This document shows, in pieces, positions 8,884 through 17,086 of a stretch of 64,000 nucleotides of DNA. This DNA comes from Microglena sp. YARC (Eukaryota; Chlorophyta; Chlorophyceae; Chlamydomonadales; Chlamydomonadaceae). The first letter of the stretch is position 1. Every line of letters starts with the position of its first letter. A program made the translations under genes and the position numbers. The notes under the pieces were generated by a model. It saw nothing but the letters and a program-made list of their open reading frames with translations, did no database searches and was not told where the DNA came from. The stretch lies in the NCBI GenBank assembly GCA_022414725.1, contig CM039462.1, positions 175,934,721 through 175,998,720 on the forward strand. Direction: 5' to 3'.

Positions 8884-9600
8884 TTACTTGATGGGAATCG
8901 GGGACAGGGGGATGCGCTTCAGAGACCGACGCGTCAAGGCTTCTTCGGTCATCCGTTTCTTCTCCCAGTGCACGTACACGTGCCTCGCGCCGCCGGTGAT
9001 GCGCATCAGCATGTTGTGGACGATGACCTGCGAGAGGTACTGCTCCGCGCTCCGCTTGGTCCCCCCGCCGTCCCCGTCGTCGTGCCCCTGGCTCACGATG
9101 ACGAACGAGATGGCGGTTATAATGGTGGTGCGCACGGTGTTGAAGATGGCGAGGATCGTGGGGGGGTCGTCCAACGTGCGCTGGATGAAAAACTCGCCTC
9201 GAAGTTCTCCGCTGTTGATTCGGACGGGGACGAACACCTTGAACGGTCCGCCGGTGAAGAATTCGTCCCGAGGGTTCGACGTGATCTGGCCCACCATGGC
9301 GCCGGCGTTATGCTCGCCCATGTCCCACGTCACGAACTTGCCCTCGGCAGTCTCGATAAAGTTGAAGACGGTCGCGTCCTCCTTGACATTCTCGAAGCGG
9401 ATCCATTGCACGCTCGCAAGGTTCACGTAGCTTACTGTGCGTCGTCTGCTGCTGGCGACCGATGATGATGGCGTGATGGCTGCTCTTCCCGGATGTGTTG
9501 ATGGGTCATCCTCGGTTTTTCGTTCGTTGAGATGTTGTCGGTAACTTAATGATCTGGAGCCGCCTCCGCACCCTCCAACAAGGTCACCACAACAATCCAA
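8884..9600 (-). CDS. Uncharacterised protein without an obvious ATG start
   Basis: The frame is open for 238 codons but begins at a TTG. The first in-frame ATG lies near residue 97 (MGEHN), although the protein-like region starts earlier (VNLASVQWIRFENVKEDATVF). The actual start may be a non-ATG codon, or a frameshift may hide it. Features are FNFIETAEGKFVTWDMGEHN, FFTGGPFKVFVPVRI, and a hydrophobic stretch at about 150-170 (FNTVRTTIITAISFVIV) that may be a membrane segment. No family recognised. The gene is divergent from the resolvase gene and separated from it by about 70 bp. Confidence 0.55.
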   Translation of the reverse strand: MDCCGDLVGGCGGGSRSLSYRQHLNERKTEDDPSTHPGRAAITPSSSVASSRRRTVSYVNLASVQWIRFENVKEDATVFNFIETAEGKFVTWDMGEHNAGAMVGQITSNPRDEFFTGGPFKVFVPVRINSGELRGEFFIQRTLDDPPTILAIFNTVRTTIITAISFVIVSQGHDDGDGGGTKRSAEQYLSQVIVHNMLMRITGGARHVYVHWEKKRMTEEALTRRSLKRIPLSPIPIK

Positions 9601-9672
9601 TACGGGTACTTAAGGCCTTCTTCATCAAACAAAGGAGGAAAAAATACAAAGACAAAGGCAAAGGCAACCCTC

Positions 9673-10521
9673 ATGCCTCGTCATCCGCAATCCACATCCT
9701 CCTTCCTATCGTTCGACGTGGGCACGAGGAACCTCGCGTTCTGCCGAATGTCGTTCTCGGAGAATTCTGTGGCCTCCGGGAAGGTCGCCGAATGGGAGGT
9801 GATTGATCTCGGAGGGTCGTCCGTATCCAACAGCCCTGAACGGTGCGCCCTCGCGCTGACCACCGAAATGGACAGGCGGTTCGGAGCCGAACTGAGAGGA
9901 GAAGCCACTTCTTCTACTAATATATTCGACTACGTCCTGATCGAGAGACAGCCCAAGCATCGCAGCATGATCATGATGGCCGTGCAAATTTTCTTGTGCC
10001 AGTACTTCAGCGAGTTCGTCCTGAGAAAGCGGGTCGGGCGCGTCGTGTTCGTGAGCCCCGTTCTGAAGCTGAAGACGGATTGCTTGCCCGTCCCAATGGA
10101 CTCGCTCCCCCCTCTGCGCGAGCTGCTAGAACGCCTTGCCGCAGCGGCGGTGATCATCGACCTGACAAACGACTCCGATGATGATGATGCTAATGAAGCC
10201 ATGCGTGAGCCACAGCCACAGCCAGCGCCCGGTGGAACGGTGTCAGGCAAGCGGCTACGTGGACGTGGACGTGGGCGTGGACGCTCATTGCCTGAGCAAC
10301 GGCGGAAGTATGCCAGGAACAAGGGGGACGCCGTCGTCCGAACGTGCGTTCTTCTTCACGATGTGCTCAAGGACCACTCGATCATGTCCGAGTTCTTGGC
10401 TGAGAAAAAGAGGGACGACTTGGCGGACGCGTTCATGCAGTGCGTCTGCTATTTCGCGTCCAACGTGATGATGACGACGCCCCCCACCAAAGAATCAAAT
10501 CAAGCTGTTGTACTCGAATGA
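9673..10521 (+). CDS. Holliday junction resolvase, poxvirus A22-type RuvC fold
   Basis: This nuclease would cleave four-way junctions left by replication and recombination, resolving concatemers. The four expected acidic residues are visible: Asp15 in LSFDVGTRNLAF, Glu91 in YVLIERQPKHRS, and Asp249 and Asp252 in KKRDDLADAF. QPKHRSM after Glu91 is typical of A22-like enzymes. At 282 residues it is longer than poxvirus members because of an insert at about 165-215 containing acidic runs, an RGRGRGRG-type stretch and QPQPQP. The ATG at 9673 follows a purine-rich leader with an A6 tract (9638-9643). The enzyme appears intact. Confidence 0.93.
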   Translation: MPRHPQSTSSFLSFDVGTRNLAFCRMSFSENSVASGKVAEWEVIDLGGSSVSNSPERCALALTTEMDRRFGAELRGEATSSTNIFDYVLIERQPKHRSMIMMAVQIFLCQYFSEFVLRKRVGRVVFVSPVLKLKTDCLPVPMDSLPPLRELLERLAAAAVIIDLTNDSDDDDANEAMREPQPQPAPGGTVSGKRLRGRGRGRGRSLPEQRRKYARNKGDAVVRTCVLLHDVLKDHSIMSEFLAEKKRDDLADAFMQCVCYFASNVMMTTPPTKESNQAVVLE

Positions 10522-10546
10522 TGATAATGATAATGATAATGATAAA

Positions 10547-11098
10547 TTACGCTCTGGTGTTGATGTTTATGCATGTGTATATCACTAAGACGATAAGCGC
10601 CATGAATGCGGCATTGATATTTGTAAACAGCACCTGGAACTGTACCTTCGCCATTTTCTCCTCGTCGTTGCAGATGCAATCGGCGTCTCTTATGAAAACC
10701 ATCGTCCCGGCAACCATAATGCTGACCATAACAACTACCATCGCAATGTGGAGGTGACGATGGATTGGTGACAATATGGAGAACAATTTGCGAATATCGA
10801 CGAAGTTCACTAAACGGACGCGAAGCGATGGCATCATGTACTTGGACACAATCATTGTAATGATGCAGAAGGTGGAGACAAGTAGCACTCCCATCGACAG
10901 CGCGAACGCCGCCGTCATGTTGCTGTGGATGCTAAGCGCCAATAAGTACAACGGCGTCAATGTTCTTCTTTTGTTGCATATCGACGACGCCGCCTGGGTC
11001 TTCAGACGGCGATACAGGTTGCGCGACAGTTTGGGGAGCATTTTGTCGTACGCGAGCAGACATAGGACGAAGAAGATGACGGCTGATACGAGGAACAT
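10547..11098 (-). CDS. Multi-pass membrane protein
   Basis: About 183 residues from the ATG at 11098 (MFLVSAVIFF); an upstream in-frame ATG at 11173 is possible but reads through near-duplicated GGCGGA..CCATG sequence. I prefer 11098 because it starts directly at the first hydrophobic segment and an A9 tract (11122-11130) lies about 25 bp upstream. Four hydrophobic segments are visible (about residues 2-18, 60-83, 115-137 and 155-178). No catalytic motif is recognised. It converges on the resolvase gene, with stops 25 bp apart. Confidence 0.65.
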   Translation of the reverse strand: MFLVSAVIFFVLCLLAYDKMLPKLSRNLYRRLKTQAASSICNKRRTLTPLYLLALSIHSNMTAAFALSMGVLLVSTFCIITMIVSKYMMPSLRVRLVNFVDIRKLFSILSPIHRHLHIAMVVVMVSIMVAGTMVFIRDADCICNDEEKMAKVQFQVLFTNINAAFMALIVLVIYTCININTRA

Positions 11099-11323
11099 GT
11101 GCAACGATTTACATTTGAAGCTTTTTTTTTCGATAAACCGACACCGCCTTCGCCATGGACCCTCATCCGCCATGGACCCGCCTCCGCCATGAACCCCGAA
11201 CCCTGGAACTTCAAAAATAATTAGGAGTATAAATGGGACTCCTCATTTGAAACCTCATAGTTTAGTTTAGTTATTTAGATAGATAGTTAGGCAGTTCTAC
11301 TACCCTCTTTACCAGAGTAGACG

Positions 11324-12421
11324 ATGAATAATTCCTCGTCAGTTGCGTGTCGCCACCCACAGATGAAGAAGTATGTTCAACGCGCTACCGAGTGCAAAGT
11401 CACCAGTGTGTACAACCGGCTTTTGAATGAGATACAAACAGAACTGGACAGCAAATTCAAGCATCTTTTCGAACCATCGAAGATCATCATGGATGAGCTT
11501 ATCTCGTCCGGCAAGAAGGTTTTCATGGGCATCTGCAACGTTGCCTCATCGTCGACGGCGGGGCGGCGGCAGACTGGATTGTCGACTACCGTGGCATCCA
11601 TCATTTATCTCGGCAGCTTGCACGCCCGGGACGGCGTACCTCCGGGGGAGTGGTTCTGCTCCACCTTCAGCATATCGGAGCTGAATCTGAACAAAGCCGT
11701 GAACAAGATGAAGAGTCATCTCTGTCCTTCGCTCTTCGATGAGGAGGGTAGCTCGCATCTGAAGACAATTGTGACATACCAGGTCAAAGACATGCTGAGC
11801 GAAGTGGCGCAACCGCTCATCTCCGACATCGACCGTGGGCGTGCACACATGGTTGCAATGAATATTTCTGGCGTGGTGTTGTGCTTGCTGGATGCGCTGG
11901 ACTATTACTTTTGTGGACGCACCTCTACTATCTTCGTGAATACCGCCGTGGCGTACGTCGTAAAGGAACACCTGTTCAAGCACGGCGTATGCGATGACTT
12001 CATGACCAAGATGTCCAACTCCATGAAGACCGCCTACAAGAAGGACATGGAGTGCTACAAATGCCAGTACTTCGCCAGGTTGGAATCCGAGCGCATGTCG
12101 CACCTGCTTGTCAACACGTGCATCCTGCACATGCGGCGGTCGGGCATGGGGAGCATCGCGCGCGAGATCGACTCCTCTCGCTCAGTGTTCGATCCTGCAA
12201 CACCGCCGCAGTGGTGGTGTTCGGAAGACTACGAGGTAGAACCATCTTCAGCAGCAGCGGCTTCTTCAGCAGCATGTTGTGGAGTCGTCGACCCACATGC
12301 AAAGCCGGCGGACGACGCGGATGAGCAGACTCCACAGGACGATGATGTGTCACAAGATGATGACGATACACCGCACCATTGTTCCCTCCCCTCCCCAACC
12401 AGGGCAGGAGACTGGTACTGA
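11324..12421 (+). CDS. Possible TFIIB-like/cyclin-fold protein
   Basis: A 365-residue protein. Residues about 85-140 (GLSTTVASIIYLGSLHARDG, then a short loop, then ISELNLNKAVNKMKS) resemble the helix pattern of a TFIIB cyclin repeat, including the position of the alternate-factor helix. A second all-helical unit follows at about 180-245. There is no N-terminal zinc ribbon, and the last 60 residues are an acidic, Ala-rich tail. Giant viruses do encode TFIIB-like factors, often diverged. The call rests on helix pattern only; an unrelated all-helical protein is equally possible. Confidence 0.6.
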   Translation: MNNSSSVACRHPQMKKYVQRATECKVTSVYNRLLNEIQTELDSKFKHLFEPSKIIMDELISSGKKVFMGICNVASSSTAGRRQTGLSTTVASIIYLGSLHARDGVPPGEWFCSTFSISELNLNKAVNKMKSHLCPSLFDEEGSSHLKTIVTYQVKDMLSEVAQPLISDIDRGRAHMVAMNISGVVLCLLDALDYYFCGRTSTIFVNTAVAYVVKEHLFKHGVCDDFMTKMSNSMKTAYKKDMECYKCQYFARLESERMSHLLVNTCILHMRRSGMGSIAREIDSSRSVFDPATPPQWWCSEDYEVEPSSAAAASSAACCGVVDPHAKPADDADEQTPQDDDVSQDDDDTPHHCSLPSPTRAGDWY

Positions 12422-13183
12422 CTGAATTGTACATTATGTATATTGATACCCAACCACGCCAATATTGATATTTATATATCAATATTAATCAACATCTAGG
12501 TATCGTATCGAACCTCTCAGATATCCCCAGAGACCCACTTATAGGCTTGGGTTCCATCGCTGTACTTCTACGCTATCTATCATCAGTGTATATATCTAAG
12601 GCACCGTTTGTCCGAGTGTATGCATTACTAGCCTTAAATGATCGCAATAGCTCTGGCCTTCAATGAATTAGCTTTACTCGCCTTTGCGTAGCACCCTAAG
12701 TCCAAAAGCGGGTCCCGTACGTGGGACCCACTTTGGGTCTTAGGGGCTTAAGGGGCTTTTTGCTACGCAATCGGCCGAACAGTAAAATGAAACATATATC
12801 AGATGGAAATAAATGTACGACATCGCCGTTAGAAAATTGGCGTTATGGTCGCTGGCTTGGGTGTGTTAAAAACTTCTGTGTTTGCGAACATCAGTCGTTC
12901 TACTCTGTGGAGGTGGACGTTTTTTCAAAAGGGGGTTGGCCCTTTAGGGGCGACCATTAGGGCAAGGACAATTCTTGAATTATTATGAAGTTTTTTTTGT
13001 TCAATCGTGAGCATTTTTGAGTTTCAATCGGGGTACGTAATTGGTATGGATTGTGTGCATCCACACATAGACATGTAAAAAAATGAAAGCGTTTTCATCG
13101 ACGACGTACCTTCTTGCCTCACCGACTCTGTCACCGAACTAAAGACGGTATTCAAGCAAGACCCCCCTCGTGCGAAGAAAGAA
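12422..13183. other. Repeat-rich intergenic region with a degenerate transposon end
   Basis: It holds no convincing gene. It contains AT-rich sequence, a family 1-type end at about 12774-12800 (TCGGCCGAACAGTAAAATGA), and 140 bp matching the repeat at 4331-4415. Around 12690-12770 an imperfect palindrome (GGGTCCCGTACGTGGGACCC, 12711-12730) is followed by an inverted copy of the flanking CCTAAG/CTTAGG sequence, which forms a long hairpin. Confidence 0.6.
12711..12730. repeat. Perfect 20-bp palindrome inside a larger inverted repeat
   Basis: GGGTCCCGTACGTGGGACCC pairs with itself apart from the central bases. The arms extend outward: GCACCCTAAGTCCAAAA at 12691 faces TTTGGGTCTTAGGGGC after 12730. 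Such a structure could be a foldback-element core or a terminator-like hairpin between genes. It lies about 290 bp after the stop of the TFIIB-like gene. Confidence 0.6.
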
Positions 13184-13339
13184 ATGCAAGACCCCCCTCG
13201 TGCGAAGAAAGAAATTCTTCAGACAATGCTCACCCCCTTTGCCGTCGCGACTTCGGCTTCGGCCGAAGATGTCATCTTCCGTACGAGGACACTCGCCATT
13301 GCCGCCAACCTCGCCCACTCAGAGGATGAAGAAGAATGA
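13184..13339 (+). CDS. Small acidic-tailed protein or truncated relic
   Basis: A 51-residue frame from the ATG at 13184 ending in SEDEEE. The same frame is open without an ATG back to a TAA near 13075 and has coding character there (VFIDDVPSCLTDSVTELKTVFKQD). It contains a tandem duplication of a 33-bp unit encoding QDPPRAKKE, whose second copy supplies the ATG. This suggests a gene whose 5' end has been damaged. No family recognised. Confidence 0.35.
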   Translation: MQDPPRAKKEILQTMLTPFAVATSASAEDVIFRTRTLAIAANLAHSEDEEE

Positions 13340-13493
13340 TCATCATCCGGAAACAAACGTTCCCGGGCGAAAAACATAAAACATAAAACATAAAAAACAT
13401 AAAAAAACTTTTTTTCGATCACAAACGCATGTGGGCACACAATAGCATGATGCACCGCTTGATGTCGGGTACAGCCATGCACCCTGCTCCGAG

Positions 13494-13568
13494 GCACAGC
13501 AACGGCACAGCAACGGCACAGCAACGGCACAGCAACGGCACAGCAACGGCACAGCAACGGCACAGCGA
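13494..13568. repeat. 11-bp tandem repeat (CACAGCAACGG)
   Basis: About seven copies of an 11-bp unit form an array between genes. Because 11 is not a multiple of three, the array opens all frames and creates shadow frames on both strands. The stretch 13340-13682 holds nothing else that I can identify apart from an A-rich (AACATAAA)n segment at 13371-13405. Confidence 0.85.
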
Positions 13569-13682
13569 CCGTGCGGATGCCCCCGCGTTTTGCGCACTCC
13601 GCGGCTCCACCGGCGTAGGCATAAGGAAACTTAGGGATTGTTTACCAACCTTATCCTTTTTCATCGTCCCCGTACGTTTCGG

Positions 13683-14747
13683 ATGGAATGCCCGGGTACA
13701 GCTATCTCCATCGCCAAGAATCGCGTCCGCGGAGACGGTCGGTGCTCGGTGCAGTGCGCCAACTGCGGACGCACAGGGCACGTCTACAAGGTGTGCAAGC
13801 ATCCCGTGAACTCGTTCGGAGTCATTTGTTTCAGGGTTCGCAACCGAAGCCTCGAGAACCTCATGGTGCAACGAAATTTCTCCCTCTGCTTCGTGGAGTC
13901 CGTTCGCGGCAACTACATGCTTCAGAACCGCACCTACATCCTCAGACTGGTGTCCAACATGACGGACGAGGAGCGCGGAATGCTGCTGCAGGGCCCCTTC
14001 GCGCAGATCTGGAACGTCTTCTGGCACACGGAGGACGAGGACGCGATCGCGTCGTGCTTCGTTCGGGAGTTCAACAAGTCGTCGTACCTGTACATGCAGC
14101 TTCGAAAAGGCTACTGGCTGCGCTCGGGCGACCCCCCGGAAACCAAGCTGCGGTTCTTCAGCCTAGCGTCGGCGATGATCGACACGCACGCAGTCTATAG
14201 CGAACCCGAATGGGGGTTTCCGAAGGGGCGGAGGAACATCAACGAGAGCGACTTCGAATGCGCGAAGCGGGAGTTCACGGAAGAGACGGTGATGGACCCC
14301 GAAGGCATCCTCTTCTTGCACAACGTCAAGCCGGTCGAGGAAACGTTCTTCGACATGAACCGCGTAAACTACCGCCACACATACTACGTGGCGTCCGTGC
14401 ATCTGCCGCAGATAGAGGCAGGTGCAGCCGATGATGCATCATCGAACTCGAACTCGAACTCGAACTCGAACTCGAACTCGGACCCCGATCCACCCTGTTT
14501 AGCGGCCGACGCAGCCCATTCCCGCGAGGAGGATTCCCTCGCCTCCAGAACCTGGTGGGACGGACGCGAACACGAGATCCGGCGCTTGGAGTGGTTCAAC
14601 GAGAAGGACGTGCGTCGGCGCATACGACACGAGAACAGCACCCGCCTGCACATGTTCGATATGCTGCACCATCGCATCTCCCGCGTGCTCATGACGCCTC
14701 CGCGCCCCGACGATGCAGGGGGCAGCAGCAGCATCAGGCATGTTTGA
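13683..14747 (+). CDS. Zinc-knuckle Nudix hydrolase, mRNA-decapping type
   Basis: A 354-residue protein starting at 13683 (MECPGTAIS). An N-terminal CCHC zinc knuckle (CANCGRTGHVYKVC) is followed by a conserved giant-virus region (LMVQRNFSLCFVESVRGNY; LSNMTDEER-like segment) and a Nudix domain. The Nudix box starts at EPEWGFPKGRR and reads GRRNINESDFECAKREFTEE, fitting G-x5-E-x7-RE-x2-EE. The following Gly is replaced (TVM). Related viral enzymes (ASFV g5R, poxvirus D9/D10) remove mRNA caps and shut off host expression; that role here is by family. A (SN)n run from a hexanucleotide repeat (14443-14480) interrupts the C-terminal part. It converges on the next gene with a 14-bp overlap. Confidence 0.93.
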   Translation: MECPGTAISIAKNRVRGDGRCSVQCANCGRTGHVYKVCKHPVNSFGVICFRVRNRSLENLMVQRNFSLCFVESVRGNYMLQNRTYILRLVSNMTDEERGMLLQGPFAQIWNVFWHTEDEDAIASCFVREFNKSSYLYMQLRKGYWLRSGDPPETKLRFFSLASAMIDTHAVYSEPEWGFPKGRRNINESDFECAKREFTEETVMDPEGILFLHNVKPVEETFFDMNRVNYRHTYYVASVHLPQIEAGAADDASSNSNSNSNSNSNSDPDPPCLAADAAHSREEDSLASRTWWDGREHEIRRLEWFNEKDVRRRIRHENSTRLHMFDMLHHRISRVLMTPPRPDDAGGSSSIRHV

Positions 14748-15069
14748 TTTCGCTGCAATCCCGAAGCTCCTCCAGGTGACGCACAAACTGGCTGTCGATT
14801 TGCTGGTTCACGTTCAGAAGCCAAATCGTGAGGACGGAGAATATGATTGTTCCGAATAACCGGAATACCAGCGGCACGGGCGCCAGAGGAACCAGGCAGG
14901 CAGATGTATCGAACGCCTCCGAGAACATGCTCTTGTCCAGCTCTCCGCTATTGATCAGCGAAATGACCGAGCCCAGACGCTTGATGTTGTCGATCGACGC
15001 CATGGGGTCCAGCTTCGCCGTCACGAAGATCGCCACAATCACGAACACGAGAATGATCATGAGGTACAT
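14734..15069 (-). CDS. Small two-pass membrane protein
   Basis: About 111 residues from the ATG at 15069 (MYLMIILVFVIVAIF). Two hydrophobic segments (residues 2-20 and about 70-90) flank a polar loop (DNIKRLGSVISLINSGELDK). The frame is open further upstream, but that part lies antisense to the MutS ATPase and does not look coding. Its 3' end overlaps the Nudix gene by 14 bp. No family recognised; a virion or envelope membrane role is possible. Confidence 0.6.
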   Translation of the reverse strand: MYLMIILVFVIVAIFVTAKLDPMASIDNIKRLGSVISLINSGELDKSMFSEAFDTSACLVPLAPVPLVFRLFGTIIFSVLTIWLLNVNQQIDSQFVRHLEELRDCSEIKHA

Positions 15070-15160
15070 GACGATCTCCGGCGTGGACGTGAACCGATTG
15101 TCCTCATTGGAATTCGCGCGCGCCTCTGGATGCACCACCTCCGCCGCACCCGAGCTGGAG

Positions 15161-16093
15161 ATGGTCGGTCTGTGGCACCCGGGCGTGCAGGGCGCGGTGC
15201 CCAACGATTGGTCGTTCTCCGCGTCCGAGCGGAACGCCATCCTGACGGGCCCCAATGCGGGCGGCAAGAGCACGCTGATGAAGAGCGTTCTGTTGTGCGT
15301 GCTGATGGCGCAGACCCTGTCGTTCGCGCCGTGCGCTCACATGCGTCTCCGGCCCTTCGGTGCGCTGTGCAGCCACATCAACGTGCCCGACAGCCACGTC
15401 CTCGGGGAGTCCCTCTTCCAGGCCGAGATGAACCGCGCCAAGCGCTGCGTGCTCTCCATCGAGCGCGCCCGGAAGCGGGGGCTCACGTGTCTCGTGGTGA
15501 TCGACGAGATTTTCAGCAGCACGAACCCCGTCGAGGGCATCGCGGGCGCCGTGGCGACGGCCTCCAAGATCGGCGCCTTCGAGAACGCCGTCAACATTGT
15601 GAGCACGCACTTCACGCACTTGACCAAGCTGGCGCGAGGGCCCGCGCCGCTCTTCCGCGCCTTCCAGATGCCCGTGAAGGTCGACGAGCGGACCGGCGCG
15701 ATCACGTCCGAGTACAAGCTGCGGTGCGGCGTCTCCACGCAGTACGTGGCCCTGGAGATCATGCGGGCGTCGGGCATGGACAGCGACATCGTCCGCAAGG
15801 CCATCCGGTTGAAGGAGGAGCTGCTCGCGCACGCGGCGGCGTCCAGGAAACTGAAGAAGAAGACGCATAATCCAGAGCCTGGGCCTGAGCCTGGGCCTGG
15901 GCATGAGCCAGAGCATGAGCCAGAGCATGAGCCAGATCATAAGCCTGAGTATGGGCCTGGGCATGAGCCTGGGCATGAGCCTGGGCATGAGCCTGGGCAT
16001 GAGCCTGGGCATGAGCCTGGGCATGAGCCTGGGCATGAGCCTGGGCATGAGCTTGGGCATGAGCCTGGGCATGAGCCTGAGCCTGATCAATGA
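15161..16093 (+). CDS. MutS-family ATPase domain, N-terminal domains missing
   Basis: The frame encodes the C-terminal ABC-type ATPase of a MutS homologue: [11 protein letters not shown], Walker [18 protein letters not shown]-loop region, [15 protein letters not shown] (signature-like), Walker [19 protein letters not shown] and the His switch [10 protein letters not shown]. This [12 protein letters not shown] ending is typical of viral MutS relatives. Family members normally carry several hundred residues of clamp/lever and connector domains upstream. Here the frame upstream of about 15070 is antisense to a membrane protein and does not look like MutS. The C-terminus is extended by about 13 GHEP units (12-bp repeat, 15885-16080). 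It is either a stand-alone ATPase or a 5'-truncated gene. Confidence 0.8.
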   Translation: MVGLWHPGVQGAVPNDWSFSASERNAILTGPNAGGKSTLMKSVLLCVLMAQTLSFAPCAHMRLRPFGALCSHINVPDSHVLGESLFQAEMNRAKRCVLSIERARKRGLTCLVVIDEIFSSTNPVEGIAGAVATASKIGAFENAVNIVSTHFTHLTKLARGPAPLFRAFQMPVKVDERTGAITSEYKLRCGVSTQYVALEIMRASGMDSDIVRKAIRLKEELLAHAAASRKLKKKTHNPEPGPEPGPGHEPEHEPEHEPDHKPEYGPGHEPGHEPGHEPGHEPGHEPGHEPGHEPGHELGHEPGHEPEPDQ

Positions 16094-16110
16094 CCTTACC
16101 CCCAACCCTA

Positions 16111-16961
16111 CAGTCGGCGGAACAGTAAAATGAAACATCCCAATAAACGGTATAAGGGGCACACTTGCAAATCACGACAAGCCTTAACGGCAGGTCGTCA
16201 CGACGCGATATCTCGGACCAGTCCCACCCTTTCTCCGGGTACCGAGCGACGAGACACCATGGCAAATCGTTCCGTGCGGAAAAGCTCCACCAAGACCAGT
16301 TCATGTCCGGCCGGCGCCCGACGTCATGCCACGCCACGAAATCCTTCCGTCGCGAGAGCGTTTCGACGTCCCATGGAAGATTTTTATGCGTTCTAATGAT
16401 GACTTCCATCGGGGCGTGTTGCGTCAGGCGCGACCACGGGACCCCCCCCATCGTTGTTGAGTGCCGGAGACACAAGTCCTCGAGGATGCCCCAAGGCTGA
16501 TGTTTCCCCAGGGCTGGTGCGAAATAACAAGCCGCAGACAACATTGCGTCCCAGTCCCACGCGAGCTCCGTTATCACCACGTTCCACACACTCAGCCCGT
16601 GACGCTGGAAGATGTCCAACCAGTCCCAGGGAAAACGAGGATAACGTGCGATGTGCGTAATTTCCCAGTCCGCGCGCAAATGCACGACCTTGTAATCCCA
16701 CGGGAATCCCGGGTTGCTTAATTATTCCTCAATCGAGAACACGCCATGCATCGTCACTTCGGGTATGGTCTGCCCCCTGATTTGTCGGAAGCGCTCGTAG
16801 ACAGTCAGCGCCATCATGGTAAGCCTGCACTGGTTTCTAAAAAAAGCCTTATGCAGGGGAAATAATACAGAAGTTTTTTTAACGTCCCAAGTCAACGTCA
16901 TTCTTAACGCCAATTTCAAGTCATTCTTAACGCCAATTTCATTTTACTGTTCCGCCGACTG
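16111..16961. mobile_element. TIR element carrying a WDW-repeat gene relic
   Basis: Both ends are family 1 terminal repeats: CAGTCGGCGGAACAGTAAAA at 16111 (preceded by TA) and the inverted TTTTACTGTTCCGCCGACTG ending at 16961. The right TA is not preserved (TC follows). The 851-bp interior differs from the MITE and contains the WDW-repeat relic. It sits directly after the MutS ATPase stop codon. Confidence 0.75.
16136..16901 (-). pseudogene. WDW-repeat protein relic inside the TIR element
   Basis: The minus strand encodes repeats of the kind seen in many giant viruses, in which W-x-W pairs recur about every 20-25 residues: [49 protein letters not shown] and [15 protein letters not shown]. 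An upstream segment (MTLTWDV to FSIEE, from 16901) is in the same frame but is separated by a TAA at 16722-16724. At the 3' side the frame runs into the terminal repeat and out of the element, so the original C-terminus is gone. Function of the family is unknown. Confidence 0.65.
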
Positions 16962-17086
16962 TCTGCATGTGAGGACACATGGTTTCGGGTGTGTCACCAA
17001 TTTACAAAAGTGTTTGACCGTCCGACGGTTGTTTACGTATCAGAATGAGTTGCATACCAAAAATGTAATAGTGATGGGCTCTCTGA

